Assembly (NCBI RefSeq): GCF_000308855.1
Contig: NZ_BAGM01000073.1
Coordinates: forward strand, 1-64,000
Direction: 5' to 3'
DNA length: 64,000 nucleotides
Source of the DNA: Nocardia veterana NBRC 100344
Lineage (GTDB): Bacteria > Actinomycetota > Actinomycetes > Mycobacteriales > Mycobacteriaceae
Below are positions 35,562-43,833 of the stretch, one piece after another. The notes beneath the pieces were generated by a model that was not told the origin of the DNA, ran no database searches, and saw only the letters and a program-made list of their open reading frames with translations. Each line of letters begins with the position of its first letter. Within the stretch, counting starts at the first letter, position 1. The position numbers and the translations under genes were made by a program.

Positions 35562-36191
35562 GTGACATCGGCGTGGAGTGTGCGAGCGGCGCGGGAGCGT
35601 TCCGATACCGATCGGCACCGCGCACTGCTCGACGCCGCCGCCGAGGTCTTCATCGAACGCGGTTACGCCGCCACCACGGTCGCCGCGATCACCGCACGCG
35701 CGGGTGTGTCGCGAGCGACGCTCTACGTCTACTTCGCCTCGAAGGACGAGATCTTCCATGCTCTCGCCGTGCGGGTGCGTGACGAGTTCCTGGCCGCGCA
35801 GGAGCCGGCCCGCACCGATCTCGGCCCACGAGAGATGTTGCGCGCCACCATCGAATCGTTCGCCGAGGCCGTGCTGCATGCCGGTCCGCTGCTTCGCCTG
35901 ATCGACGAGCGCGGCGCGGTCGATCCCGCCATCGCCGCGCTGGCCGCGGAGACCGCCGAACGCCCGATCCGCCGTTTCGCCCGCTATCTGCGCCGGGAGC
36001 AACGAGCCGGCACCATCACCCCGGCGGCACCTGTGCGGACCGTGGCCGAAACCATCGGATACGCGCTGACCCGGGGCGTCCTGGACCGCCGAGACGAACC
36101 ACCGGCCGTGCGCGCCCGCTATCTCGCCGAGATCCGCCAGATCGCCGAAACGTTGCTCGGCCTGCGCCCACCCGCCGATTTTTCTGCTTGA
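35562..36191 (+). CDS. TetR family transcriptional regulator, probable repressor of the carboxylase
   Basis: The 209-aa protein has the TetR helix-turn-helix (AAEVFIERGYAATTVAAI, then RAGVSRATLYVYFASKDEIF, residues about 25-65) and a variable ligand-binding C-terminus with LIDERGAVDPAI. GTG 35562 follows CTGGAG. Divergence from the acyl-CoA carboxylase and the shared palindrome suggest that an acyl-CoA or related ligand relieves repression. Its stop codon overlaps the -35 box of the MerR gene. Confidence 0.9.
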   Translation: MTSAWSVRAARERSDTDRHRALLDAAAEVFIERGYAATTVAAITARAGVSRATLYVYFASKDEIFHALAVRVRDEFLAAQEPARTDLGPREMLRATIESFAEAVLHAGPLLRLIDERGAVDPAIAALAAETAERPIRRFARYLRREQRAGTITPAAPVRTVAETIGYALTRGVLDRRDEPPAVRARYLAEIRQIAETLLGLRPPADFSA

Positions 36192-36218
36192 CCTTCACGT
36201 TACGGAAACTTCTACCGT
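36188..36218 (+). promoter_or_regulatory. MerR-type promoter with 19-bp spacer
   Basis: TTGACC (36188-36193), 19-bp spacer, TACCGT (36213-36218). The overlong spacer is the hallmark of promoters twisted open by MerR-family activators; GTTACGGAAAC in the spacer may be the core of the site. Confidence 0.65.
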
Positions 36219-36266
36219 CGAAGACGAGGCCGGAAGGACCGGCCGTCGGGAATGATGGGAACCACC

Positions 36267-37025
36267 ATGAGCTGGTCGATCGCGGAAGTGGCGAAGATGT
36301 CGGGCGTGACCGCTCGCACCTTGCGGCACTACGACGATATCGGACTGCTCGCGCCGGCGTATGTGGGCAGCAACGGTTACCGCTACTACGGCGAGGAGCA
36401 ACTGCTGCGGTTGCAGCAGATCCTCGTGCTGCGGGAGCTGGGGCTGAGCCTCACCGAGATCGCCGCGGCGGTCGACTCCGAGCCGGACACGCTGGCCGCG
36501 TTGAAGCGCCAGTACGTCCGACTGCTCGACGAGCGCGACCGCCTCGGCCGGATGGCCGACACGGTGGCGCGCACCATCGCCGAACTCGAGAGGAATACGG
36601 AGATGACCGTGCAGATCAACCGCCCGGAGAACCTGTTCGCGGGCTTCGACCACACACAGTACGACGACGAGGCCCGGCAGCGCTGGCCCGAGGAGTTCGA
36701 GCAGTCGCGGCAAGCCACGGCGCAGATGACGCCCCAGGACATCGAGCGGATGCAGCGCGAGCTGACCGCGACGATGATCCGGATGGCCGAATTCATGGCC
36801 GCCGGAACCCCCGTCGACGATGCCGCGGTACAGGCCGAGATCCACGAGCAGTACCAGGGCATCTGCCGGTTCTGGACGCCGACCGCGGAGGCCTACCGCT
36901 GCCTCGGGCAGATGTATGTCGACGACGAACGATTCAAGGCGAACTACGACAAGATCGCCGCCGGTCTGGCCGAGTATCAGCGCGACGCGATGGCCGTCTA
37001 CGCCGATCAGCGTCTGGCCGACTGA
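36267..37025 (+). CDS. TipAL-like MerR family regulator with TipAS domain
   Basis: The 252-aa protein has a MerR winged helix (WSIAEVAKMSGVTARTLRHY to about residue 70), a coiled-coil dimer helix (about 75-110) and a C-terminal TipAS-type antibiotic-recognition domain with ERMQRELTATMIRM and RCLGQMYVDDERF (Cys at about 215). TipAL binds thiopeptides covalently and turns on multidrug genes and itself. Start ATG 36267 was chosen over the in-frame 36252. The promoter upstream has a 19-bp spacer, which fits autoactivation. No target gene other than itself is adjacent. Confidence 0.9.
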   Translation: MSWSIAEVAKMSGVTARTLRHYDDIGLLAPAYVGSNGYRYYGEEQLLRLQQILVLRELGLSLTEIAAAVDSEPDTLAALKRQYVRLLDERDRLGRMADTVARTIAELERNTEMTVQINRPENLFAGFDHTQYDDEARQRWPEEFEQSRQATAQMTPQDIERMQRELTATMIRMAEFMAAGTPVDDAAVQAEIHEQYQGICRFWTPTAEAYRCLGQMYVDDERFKANYDKIAAGLAEYQRDAMAVYADQRLAD

Positions 37026-37047
37026 TCGTCGTCTCCACTGAATGAGC

Positions 37048-37094
37048 CGGCCCGGCGTTCCCGCCGCCACCGCGGCATCGGGGACGCCGGGCCG
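37048..37094. terminator. Bidirectional terminator hairpin
   Basis: A 15-bp stem with one mismatch (37048-37062 with 37080-37094, 17-nt loop) lies in the gap between the convergent MerR and S1-domain genes. Confidence 0.75.
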
Positions 37095-37187
37095 TCGTCC
37101 ACCGCGAGGTTCGCACGGTGCGCGGGTGTGGGAGCATCTGCTGGCCAAGCGATCGGTCGCACCGCCTCGACAGCGTTGCGGACCGGC

Positions 37188-38441
37188 TCATCGAGTACCG
37201 ACCCGACGTGGCGGATCTTCTCGTAGCGCCTCGAGCGACAGAGTCACACGTTCGCGCACCATGTCGACGTCGAGTATCTGAGCAGTGATCTCCTGGCCGA
37301 GGGTGAGGATCTCGGAGGGGTGGTCGACGGGTCGCCGGGACAGCTCTGGGATGTTGATCATCGCGGTGAAGCCGCCGAGGTCGACGAACACCCCGGAGTC
37401 GGCGATCTTGCTGACGGAGCCGTTGCAGATCTGGCCCGGGTGCAAGGTCTTCAAGAATGCCCAGTCGTGGTCGCTCGGGGTCGGTTCGGTCCTCCACCGG
37501 GCCCGCAAAACACCGTCGCTGTCGGGTAGAACGGCGGTGAACAGGGGGTGGCGTTCGTCGACGTACAGGGAAAGCACGGTTGCGGCACGTGCACCGGTGA
37601 CCTGCGCGGCCAGATCGGTGAACTGGGTCTCGTCGGCCACGGTGCTGGTGATCTGTCCGTGTTCGTCCTCCCAGACGAGCTCGATCAGGCCTTCGTCGGG
37701 GAGAGCGGCAAGGACCTCCTCGACGTCGGTGGACAAGTCCGGCCAGACGGTGAGTAGAGCACGAGGGGCGAGTTCGGCGCGTACCGCATCCACAGTGTCG
37801 CTGGTCAGGCGGTGCCAGCGAGACGCGTTGACGATGTAGCCCTCTTCCAAGAGGACAGCTCGGTGTGTGGCAATGCACCAGCGCAGGCGGGCCCAGAAGA
37901 TGTCGTCGGCGGGTCGCTGTTCACCGGGCACGTCGTCGAAGGCCGCATCGTAGGGGGATACCTCGAGCCGTTCGGGGAACAGACCCAGTTCGCGGGTACA
38001 GGACAACGCCCTCTCACAGGGGTCGCTCGTGCCGACGTAGACGTATTGGTCCCACCCGACGTGCACGGCGAACACGTCCTCTACCTCCAGGCGGCACCAG
38101 ACGCCGTTGTCGCGAAGCATTGCTCGAACCAACTCCAGGCCGACGGCCACCGGAACCTGCGCGCCGTCGTGGAAACCGGTGAGGTCGGGCGGGAAGAGCC
38201 CGGCCAGACCGTGGCCTTCGACAGGCGGCTCCAGGCCGAAGTGGACGTGGCCGGTGATCTGCGGTTCTCGTATGGTCAGCTGGTGGACGCCGGTGTCTTC
38301 GGCGAAGGCGGCCACCGCCTGCAGATAGGCGGCTTCGACCGGCCCGTGGTCGCTGACAGATTCCTCGGCGCCGGTATAGGTGCCGTGCTCGTCGCGGTCG
38401 ACGGGGTCGTACTTGGTGACCTGGTACGTGTAGGGCAGCAC
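37188..38441 (-). CDS. S1-domain RNA-binding protein with a large unknown N-terminal region
   Basis: The 417-aa protein ends in an S1/OB-fold RNA-binding domain (about residues 335-410, with GSVSKIADSGVFVDLGGF and ITAQILDVDMVRERVTLS, shown partly as GVFVDLGGF). The N-terminal 330 residues are acidic, Trp-rich and not recognised; they begin with YTYQVTKYDP and include GHVHFGLEPP and HVGWDQYVYVG. The start is GTG 38441, 1 bp after the stop of the recombinase gene, so the two would be on one transcript. A role in RNA metabolism is suggested by the S1 domain only. It sits beside a transposon scar and could be cargo. Confidence 0.75.
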   Translation of the reverse strand: MLPYTYQVTKYDPVDRDEHGTYTGAEESVSDHGPVEAAYLQAVAAFAEDTGVHQLTIREPQITGHVHFGLEPPVEGHGLAGLFPPDLTGFHDGAQVPVAVGLELVRAMLRDNGVWCRLEVEDVFAVHVGWDQYVYVGTSDPCERALSCTRELGLFPERLEVSPYDAAFDDVPGEQRPADDIFWARLRWCIATHRAVLLEEGYIVNASRWHRLTSDTVDAVRAELAPRALLTVWPDLSTDVEEVLAALPDEGLIELVWEDEHGQITSTVADETQFTDLAAQVTGARAATVLSLYVDERHPLFTAVLPDSDGVLRARWRTEPTPSDHDWAFLKTLHPGQICNGSVSKIADSGVFVDLGGFTAMINIPELSRRPVDHPSEILTLGQEITAQILDVDMVRERVTLSLEALREDPPRRVGTR

Positions 38442-38442
38442 G

Positions 38443-38940
38443 TCACTGCCCTGCCCGGCTCGATGAGGACACCGTGGTCTTCTGGCGTTCCAGGACCCGG
38501 TAGACCGTCGCCCGGCTGACGGAGAACGGTTCGGCGAGGTCGGCGATGGTGTGCTCGCCGGACCGGTGCTGCTGGAGCACGTGGGACGGCCGACGGGCAG
38601 ATACCTTGGGCTGCTTGCCTTTCAGCTTGTCCTCGGCTTGTGCGACGGCCATCCCCTCGCGCAGCTTCACACCGCGTCCGACCAGGGAGCCACCGATCTC
38701 GCGCGCGTCGGGCACCGAACGGGCGAGCCGGTCGAGTTTGGGAACGACCAGGGTGTCGCCGGCGCGGACGGCCGCGAGAGCCTGGTCGAGACCTGGCCGG
38801 GTACGGCGAGTACCGGTCAGGGCGTGGTCGAGGTAGATCCGGTCTTCGGCGACTCCGAGACCACACAGGATCTGTCGCCGGCCGGCAAGGTCCCGCTCGT
38901 CGGTAGAGCAGCGAGCGTGGCCGATGAGCGTTGCGGTCAC
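38443..38940 (-). pseudogene. Serine recombinase (resolvase/invertase) with internal deletion
   Basis: The 165-aa product starts as a normal resolvase: nucleophile Ser in GHARCSTDERDL (about residue 12), then YLDHALTG and KLDRLARS. After GRGVKL (residue 93, about 38661) it jumps to REGMAVAQAEDKLKGKQPK, and ends in a helix-turn-helix (HTIADLAEPFSVSRATVYR, shown as SVSRATVYR). Relatives have about 45 residues between these points, carrying the rest of the catalytic domain and the dimer helix. The deletion is in frame, so a protein can be made but is probably inactive. GTG 38940 gives the family start VTATLIG. Confidence 0.8.
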
Positions 38941-39155
38941 ACGGGAAGCGTACGGTAGCCCTCCCCTCAGCGGACAGGGCAGCGGACACCCTCGATGAGG
39001 CAGCATCTCGGCTGCTCGGCACATCCAGACGAAGGTCTCCCCGCCTGTCCGTCGAAGGTTCGGCTATCGGACGCTGAGGTCACGGTCTGCCGGGACATCG
39101 CCGCTTCGTCCGGGGACCCCGATGCCCACCGGTGATTCGCGGTGCGTGAGGGTCG
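38941..39155. other. Intergenic DNA of the transposon scar
   Basis: No coding region is supported between the recombinase and the Tn3 remnant. GCTATCGGAC occurs at 39063-39072 and again at 39357-39366, on both sides of the remnant. Confidence 0.5.
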
Positions 39156-39347
39156 GTGCTGTGCCTGCGGATCTGCCAGGCCGCCCTGGTGTACGTGAAC
39201 GTGCTGAGGGTCCAGGACATCCGCGACGACCCCGACCGCCCTGTCGAACTCACCACCGAGGACGAGCGAGGCCCGACACCGTTGTTCTGGTCGCACGTAC
39301 TCCCGTACGGCGAGGTCAAGTTCCACATGAATACCCCTCTCGCCCTC
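39156..39347 (+). pseudogene. C-terminal remnant of a Tn3-family transposase
   Basis: About 64 codons match the end of Tn3-family TnpA as I know it: CQAALVYVNVL, then DERGPTPLFWSHVLPYGEVK and HMNTPLAL. A TGA lies in frame 7 nt upstream (39147-39149) and no other part of the 950-1000-residue enzyme is present. The frame runs on to 39542 without further resemblance. It is opposite in direction to the resolvase remnant, as often in Tn3 elements. Confidence 0.7.
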
Positions 39348-39582
39348 GGGGATTGCGCTATCGGACTGCAACGCCTGGCCCGTCGCAGGTGGCGGTGCCG
39401 CGACCAAAGCGATGGCCTTGCGCGAAGAACAGCCTGGGTGCCTCCGCGGATAAACTCCTGCGGGCCAACGACTTTCGATGGGACCGTCGCGATGGCCGAG
39501 GCGAGCGTACGCGGTTGCAACGCGCGCCCGCGCGCCGACTGACGATGCCGGACCGGGCAGATGAGCGGTCCGGTGAACACGA
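39348..39582. other. Scar DNA between Tn3 remnant and phytase-like gene
   Basis: No gene is recognisable. The frame of the transposase fragment stays open to 39542 but looks like noise. No 38-bp Tn3 terminal repeat was identified by eye. Confidence 0.4.
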
Positions 39583-40665
39583 TCACCGCACGGCGAGGGC
39601 GATGATTCGGGTGAGCTGGTCCGGCGCGAAATTGTCGTCGCTGACCAGCACCAGGGTGCGCTCGCCGGTCGGCAGACGCGGACCCCAGGTCATGCCTTCG
39701 ACATTGTCGACCGTGGGCAGTCCCACGGTCGACAGGTCGACCAGGAGTTGCTTGGCAACGGGCCGCGCAGCGGCGAGGGGAGCGTCGAGCACATCGGTGG
39801 CTGCGGTGGTGTCGATGCGGTATATCCGCACCGAGGTTCCCACGCCTTCGACGAAAGCCCGTTCGAGCACAAGATATTTCGTCGGATCGAGCGGGTCGTC
39901 GGCGAGCAGCGACGCGACGCCGTTGCTGCCCGGGCCGGAGGCGAAGACCGGGTCCAGCGGATAGGCGTACTGGGCCAGCAGCTGTCCGGTCCGGGCCTGA
40001 ACCGTGATCCGGGTCAGCGCACCGGAGCTCGCACTCGCCTCCGGGCCGTCCTCGAGCAGCGGCGCCTCGACCGACGTGGCGACGAGTGCGCCGCCGGCGG
40101 CATAGGTCGCACCCTCGAGCGAACCGTTACCGCGTGGCCCCGAATGCGGTTGCATGCGTTCGTTGCTCGGAATCGGAAGGTCGGTGAGGTAACCGCCGTC
40201 GGGCCGGGCGATCCGCACCGACGGATCACCGACCGCCTGCTCGGACCGGTCGCCTTCCTGGGTCCACAGGTAGTCCCCGGTCCAGGGATCGATCCGGATC
40301 TCCTCGGGATCGATGGCATTCGGCGGGTAGGTGCCGCCGTCCGATGCTCGCAACGGCCGGGTTCCGGTGAAGCCGATCGGGCCGACCCCGCGTTCGTCCA
40401 CCCGTATGCGCGCGGTGTAGTAGCGGGCCGGATTCCGTATCGAGCGGTCGTCACTGATCAGTACGTATTCACCGGTGCGGGGCGAATAGTCGATTCCCGA
40501 CAGCCCACCGATCGTGGTGCCGTCGAACGACAGCGCGTGCGGGACGATCTGCTCGCCGAGCAGCCGCACCGGTGCCGGCTCCGCTCGGGCCGGAATCGCC
40601 GGGACGGGCGCCGCGGCCAGGACGGCGAAACAGACCACACCCGCGGCCCGGCGAATCGACGCCAC
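39583..40665 (-). CDS. Secreted phytase-like/esterase-like protein
   Basis: The 360-aa protein has a cleavable signal peptide (to about residue 28, PARAEP) and a six-bladed-propeller-like pattern of the phytase-like family: GGLSGIDYSPRTGEYVLISDD, cut here to GGLSGIDYSP, then RIRVDERG, DPEEIRIDP, SNERMQPHSGPRGNGSLEG and GMTWGPRLPTGERTLVLVSD (seen as VEGMTWGPRL). Members are extracellular and bind Ca; enzymatic activity is mostly unproved. GTG 40665 starts 2 bp after the stop of the NAD-binding gene, so the two are translationally coupled. Confidence 0.85.
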   Translation of the reverse strand: MASIRRAAGVVCFAVLAAAPVPAIPARAEPAPVRLLGEQIVPHALSFDGTTIGGLSGIDYSPRTGEYVLISDDRSIRNPARYYTARIRVDERGVGPIGFTGTRPLRASDGGTYPPNAIDPEEIRIDPWTGDYLWTQEGDRSEQAVGDPSVRIARPDGGYLTDLPIPSNERMQPHSGPRGNGSLEGATYAAGGALVATSVEAPLLEDGPEASASSGALTRITVQARTGQLLAQYAYPLDPVFASGPGSNGVASLLADDPLDPTKYLVLERAFVEGVGTSVRIYRIDTTAATDVLDAPLAAARPVAKQLLVDLSTVGLPTVDNVEGMTWGPRLPTGERTLVLVSDDNFAPDQLTRIIALAVR

Positions 40666-40667
40666 GG

Positions 40668-41339
40668 TCAGCTCCGGCGTGGGGTGGTGGCGACGACGAG
40701 TTCGGCAACCGCATCCGACACCGGTGTCGGGCCCCCGGTCAGTTCCACGATGACGCGGTTCAGCCGCGGTTCGCGCAGCGCGGCGGCGAGAAAGGCGGCC
40801 ACATCGTCACGCGACACCGAACCGTATCCGATTGCCAGTCCGGCGCTCACCGTGCCGGCACCGGGATCGTCGAGCAACGTCCCCGGTCGCACGATCAGCC
40901 AATCCAGGTCGGTGTGGCTGAGATATACGTCCGCGGATTTCTTCACCCGCATATAGTGCTCGAATCCGGCCGAGGTCTCCCGGTCGCGCCCGGCATCGGG
41001 AAAGACCGACACCAGCAGGAAACGCGGCACTCCCGCCCGGGTCGCCGCCGCGGCGGCCTTCTCCAGGCCGGCACCGTCGATCGCGGTGGTCAGGTCGGTG
41101 CCGGTGCCATGCGCCCCGGCGGAGAACACGACCGCATCGTGTCCGGCGATCCGCTGTGCCAGGTCCTCGGCGCTGTCGTGGATAAGATCGCCGATCAGCG
41201 GGGTCGCTCCAGTGGCCGAGACGATCGCGGCCTGGTCGGGATTGCGGTGCATACCGGTGACCTGGTCGCCACGGGCGGTGAGTTGTTGTGCGAGACGGCG
41301 GCCCACGCCGCCCGCCGCTCCGATCTGGAACACCTTCAC
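40668..41339 (-). CDS. NAD(P)-binding atypical short-chain dehydrogenase (NmrA/SDR-a5-like)
   Basis: The 223-aa protein has an N-terminal Rossmann motif GAAGGVGRRLA (residues 8-18), an RNPDQ phosphate-binding loop, LIGDL at the adenine position, VVFSAGA and a YMRVKKSAD segment in place of the classical YxxxK, followed by WLIVRPGTL. Such proteins are reductases or redox sensors. It is the first gene of a two-gene unit with the phytase-like gene. Confidence 0.87.
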   Translation of the reverse strand: MKVFQIGAAGGVGRRLAQQLTARGDQVTGMHRNPDQAAIVSATGATPLIGDLIHDSAEDLAQRIAGHDAVVFSAGAHGTGTDLTTAIDGAGLEKAAAAATRAGVPRFLLVSVFPDAGRDRETSAGFEHYMRVKKSADVYLSHTDLDWLIVRPGTLLDDPGAGTVSAGLAIGYGSVSRDDVAAFLAAALREPRLNRVIVELTGGPTPVSDAVAELVVATTPRRS

Positions 41340-41702
41340 GAGTGATCACCTCTGTAGTCGGGGACTGCGGTCCACCCGATTGTGGCCGCCGCATCACAGA
41401 TCACCGCGCCCGGGTGCGGACGGACGGGATGTCGCCTCGACTCCGACATCAACCGCGCCCCGAAATCCACCGGTCGCCCGGCGGCAGCGGCTACGGGCGA
41501 ATGTCCGGTGCCGGCTCACCGCGCATGATTCGCACCGAGTTCCGAACCGCGGCCGGGCGGCTGTTGCCGGTGCGGCCGCGGTGTTCCGATAGGGCACCGG
41601 CGAATTCGTCGTCGCTGACGCGGAGGAGCGACCGCACTGCCGGTGGCGCTCTGCGCGTCGCGAGGCCGGGAACGGGTGCCGTCGCCGCGGTCGACGGACA
41701 AT
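41340..41702. other. 363-bp region without a supported gene
   Basis: Several overlapping frames are open on both strands but none shows a known motif or plausible start, and they look like high-GC shadows. It must contain the promoter of the SDR gene, but no clear -10 was picked out. Confidence 0.5.
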
Positions 41703-43016
41703 TCAGTGCGCCGCCGGGACGGACCGCAGCAGCACCGGCGCTCCGTGCGCGGGAATATGCGTGATGTTGCGGATGCGGCCGGTTTCGTGAGACCGGGCCG
41801 GCGCCAACGAGAATCGGGTGAGCACCTCGGCCAGTACCGCCGTTCCCTCCATGACGGAGAAGCCGGCGCCGATGCAGCGCCGCACCCCGCCACCGAACGG
41901 CAGCCAGGTATGAGCGGCGACGCTGCCGTCGAGAAAGCGTTCCGGGCGGAACGTCTCGGGTTCGGGGTGGTTGCCGGGGTCGGCGTGGGCCAACACGATC
42001 GAGGTCTGCACGACCGTGCCGCGGGGCAGCCGGTAGCCGCCGATGGTCAACTCCCGCGTCAGACGACGCACCGTGCCGCCGATGACCGTGTGGCGGCGCA
42101 TCGCCTCCTTGAGCACCGCCTCCAGATACTTCTCGTCTCCCTCCGCGGCGGCGCGCCGGGCCCGGGCCTGCACCGCCGGGTCGGCGGCCAGCTCGTACAA
42201 CGCCCACGACAACGCCGACGCGGTCGTCTCATGACCGGCCAGCAGCAACGTCACCAGCTGATCCCGCAGTTCGGCATCGGAGAGTGGGGTGTCACCGGCG
42301 TCCGCGCCGACCGCCAGCAGCCGGGACAGCACGTCGGCCCGTTCGCCCGGATCGGAAAGGGCGCGGCGGCGGGCGATCTCGTCGTAGAGCAGGGCATCGA
42401 TCGCGTTCTTGTTGTCGGCGAAGCGCTTCCACGGCCCGATACGTTGCAGCCACTGCCATTTCCAGCCGAGGAAGATCAGCGGTCCGATGTCGATGAGGTA
42501 TCGCAGGCGTGGTGCCAGCTCCTCGCGGCCCCGTTGTTCGCTGACCCCGAACACGACCTGCATGATCACATCCAGTGTCAGCTCGTTCATCCGTTCCAGG
42601 GTCGCGAGGGTGGTCCCCGGGCGCCACCGGTCCACGTGCTGCTTGGCGATCGAGGCCACCAGGGCGCGATAACCGCGCAATGCCGAGCCGGTGAACGCGG
42701 GCATCAGCAAGCGGCGGGCGCGGGCGTGCTCGTCCTCGTCGGTCAACAGCAGCGAATGCTGTCCCATGATCGGGCCGAGTACTCGATTGCCCTCACCGGC
42801 GTGCAGATCCGCCGGATCACCGGCGAAGATCTCCCGAATATGTTCCGGCCGCGAGAACACGACCAGATGTTCGGCATACGGTGCGATCATGCGCATGGTG
42901 TAGACATCGCCGTACCGGCGCGCCGCGACCCGGGCGAACCATCCGCGCCACTTCGCATGCAACAGTGTCTGCACCACCCGCGGCAGCCGCGGACCGGGCG
43001 GATACACAGTGGTCAT
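41703..43016 (-). CDS. Cytochrome P450 (class resembling mycobacterial CYP135/138)
   Basis: The 437-aa protein has the I-helix oxygen motif AGHETT (about residue 255), the K-helix ExxR in KEAMRR (about 300), PERFLDG, and the heme loop FGGGVRRCIGAGF with the Cys thiolate (about 380). It begins with PPGPRLPR, a proline hinge typical of longer P450s, but lacks a membrane anchor. It has no ferredoxin gene beside it and the substrate is unknown. It is divergent from the DUF308 gene over 181 bp. Confidence 0.92.
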   Translation of the reverse strand: MTTVYPPGPRLPRVVQTLLHAKWRGWFARVAARRYGDVYTMRMIAPYAEHLVVFSRPEHIREIFAGDPADLHAGEGNRVLGPIMGQHSLLLTDEDEHARARRLLMPAFTGSALRGYRALVASIAKQHVDRWRPGTTLATLERMNELTLDVIMQVVFGVSEQRGREELAPRLRYLIDIGPLIFLGWKWQWLQRIGPWKRFADNKNAIDALLYDEIARRRALSDPGERADVLSRLLAVGADAGDTPLSDAELRDQLVTLLLAGHETTASALSWALYELAADPAVQARARRAAAEGDEKYLEAVLKEAMRRHTVIGGTVRRLTRELTIGGYRLPRGTVVQTSIVLAHADPGNHPEPETFRPERFLDGSVAAHTWLPFGGGVRRCIGAGFSVMEGTAVLAEVLTRFSLAPARSHETGRIRNITHIPAHGAPVLLRSVPAAH

Positions 43017-43185
43017 GGGCTACCTTCCGACGGGCCGCGGCACGGGCGAAATCCGGTCTGCCACCACGGTAACCGGGCCTCGGCGGCCGGGCCAGGGCCG
43101 CGTGCGCGGTGCGTGGCCGCTGAGCGTTAGCGTGGGCGGCCCGGCCGATGCGGCGAAATTGCGCGGTGCCCGTGGCCGCGGGTCA

Positions 43186-43191
43186 TATCAT
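43186..43191 (+). promoter_or_regulatory. -10 box of the DUF308 gene, leaderless
   Basis: TATCAT ends 6 nt before ATG 43198, with no ribosome binding site. Confidence 0.55.
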
Positions 43192-43197
43192 CGGGCT

Positions 43198-43824
43198 ATG
43201 CCCACCCTTCGTGTGGCCGGACGCACCGATGTCTTCACTGGTGACGCCTGGCAGATGGCCTGTGCGATCGGGTGCGCGTCGATCGGAACGGGTGTGCTCA
43301 TGCTGGTGTGGCCCGATAAGTCCGTTCGCGTAGCGGAGCTGTTGCTCGGGGTCACCCTGTTGTGGACCGCCGCCTGGCAGTTCACCGTCGCTTTTCGGGC
43401 GCGCATCCGCGGGGGTTTGAAGGCCGTGGAATTCGTGAGCGGGCTGTTGTCGATTCTGCTCGCTCTGTGGTGCATGCGCAGTGGCGACTGGGTTGCGCTA
43501 CTGGCGATGTGGGTCGGGATGGGGTGGATGATCCGCGGCATCGTGCAGGCGATCGTCGCCGCATGGTCGCCGGATCTGCCGAAATCCGGGCGCCGCGAGG
43601 GCTACGGAGTGGCCACCCTGCTGGCCGGGCTGATCGTCGTCGTGTGGCCGATCGATACGATCGCGGCGCTGTCGGTGCTCGTGGGAGTGTGCCTGATCCT
43701 GCTGGGCGCCATGGAGATCCGTCTCGCCGTGCGCGTCCGCCGTCCCGTCTCCGCTGGTGGTCAGGTCGGTGTACGCGGTCTGCTCGGCCCGCGCGCCGAG
43801 ACCCGCGCCCGGGCCGCGGATTAA
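43198..43824 (+). CDS. DUF308/HdeD-type membrane protein
   Basis: The 208-aa protein has six short hydrophobic helices in three pairs, each pair starting with a pattern like GVLMLVWPDKS or IVVVWPIDTI, which is the DUF308 repeat. E. coli HdeD is an acid-resistance membrane protein; the role here is unknown. ATG 43198 fits a leaderless start. The next gene begins 9 bp after its stop. Confidence 0.85.
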   Translation: MPTLRVAGRTDVFTGDAWQMACAIGCASIGTGVLMLVWPDKSVRVAELLLGVTLLWTAAWQFTVAFRARIRGGLKAVEFVSGLLSILLALWCMRSGDWVALLAMWVGMGWMIRGIVQAIVAAWSPDLPKSGRREGYGVATLLAGLIVVVWPIDTIAALSVLVGVCLILLGAMEIRLAVRVRRPVSAGGQVGVRGLLGPRAETRARAAD

Positions 43825-43833
43825 GGTCACAGC

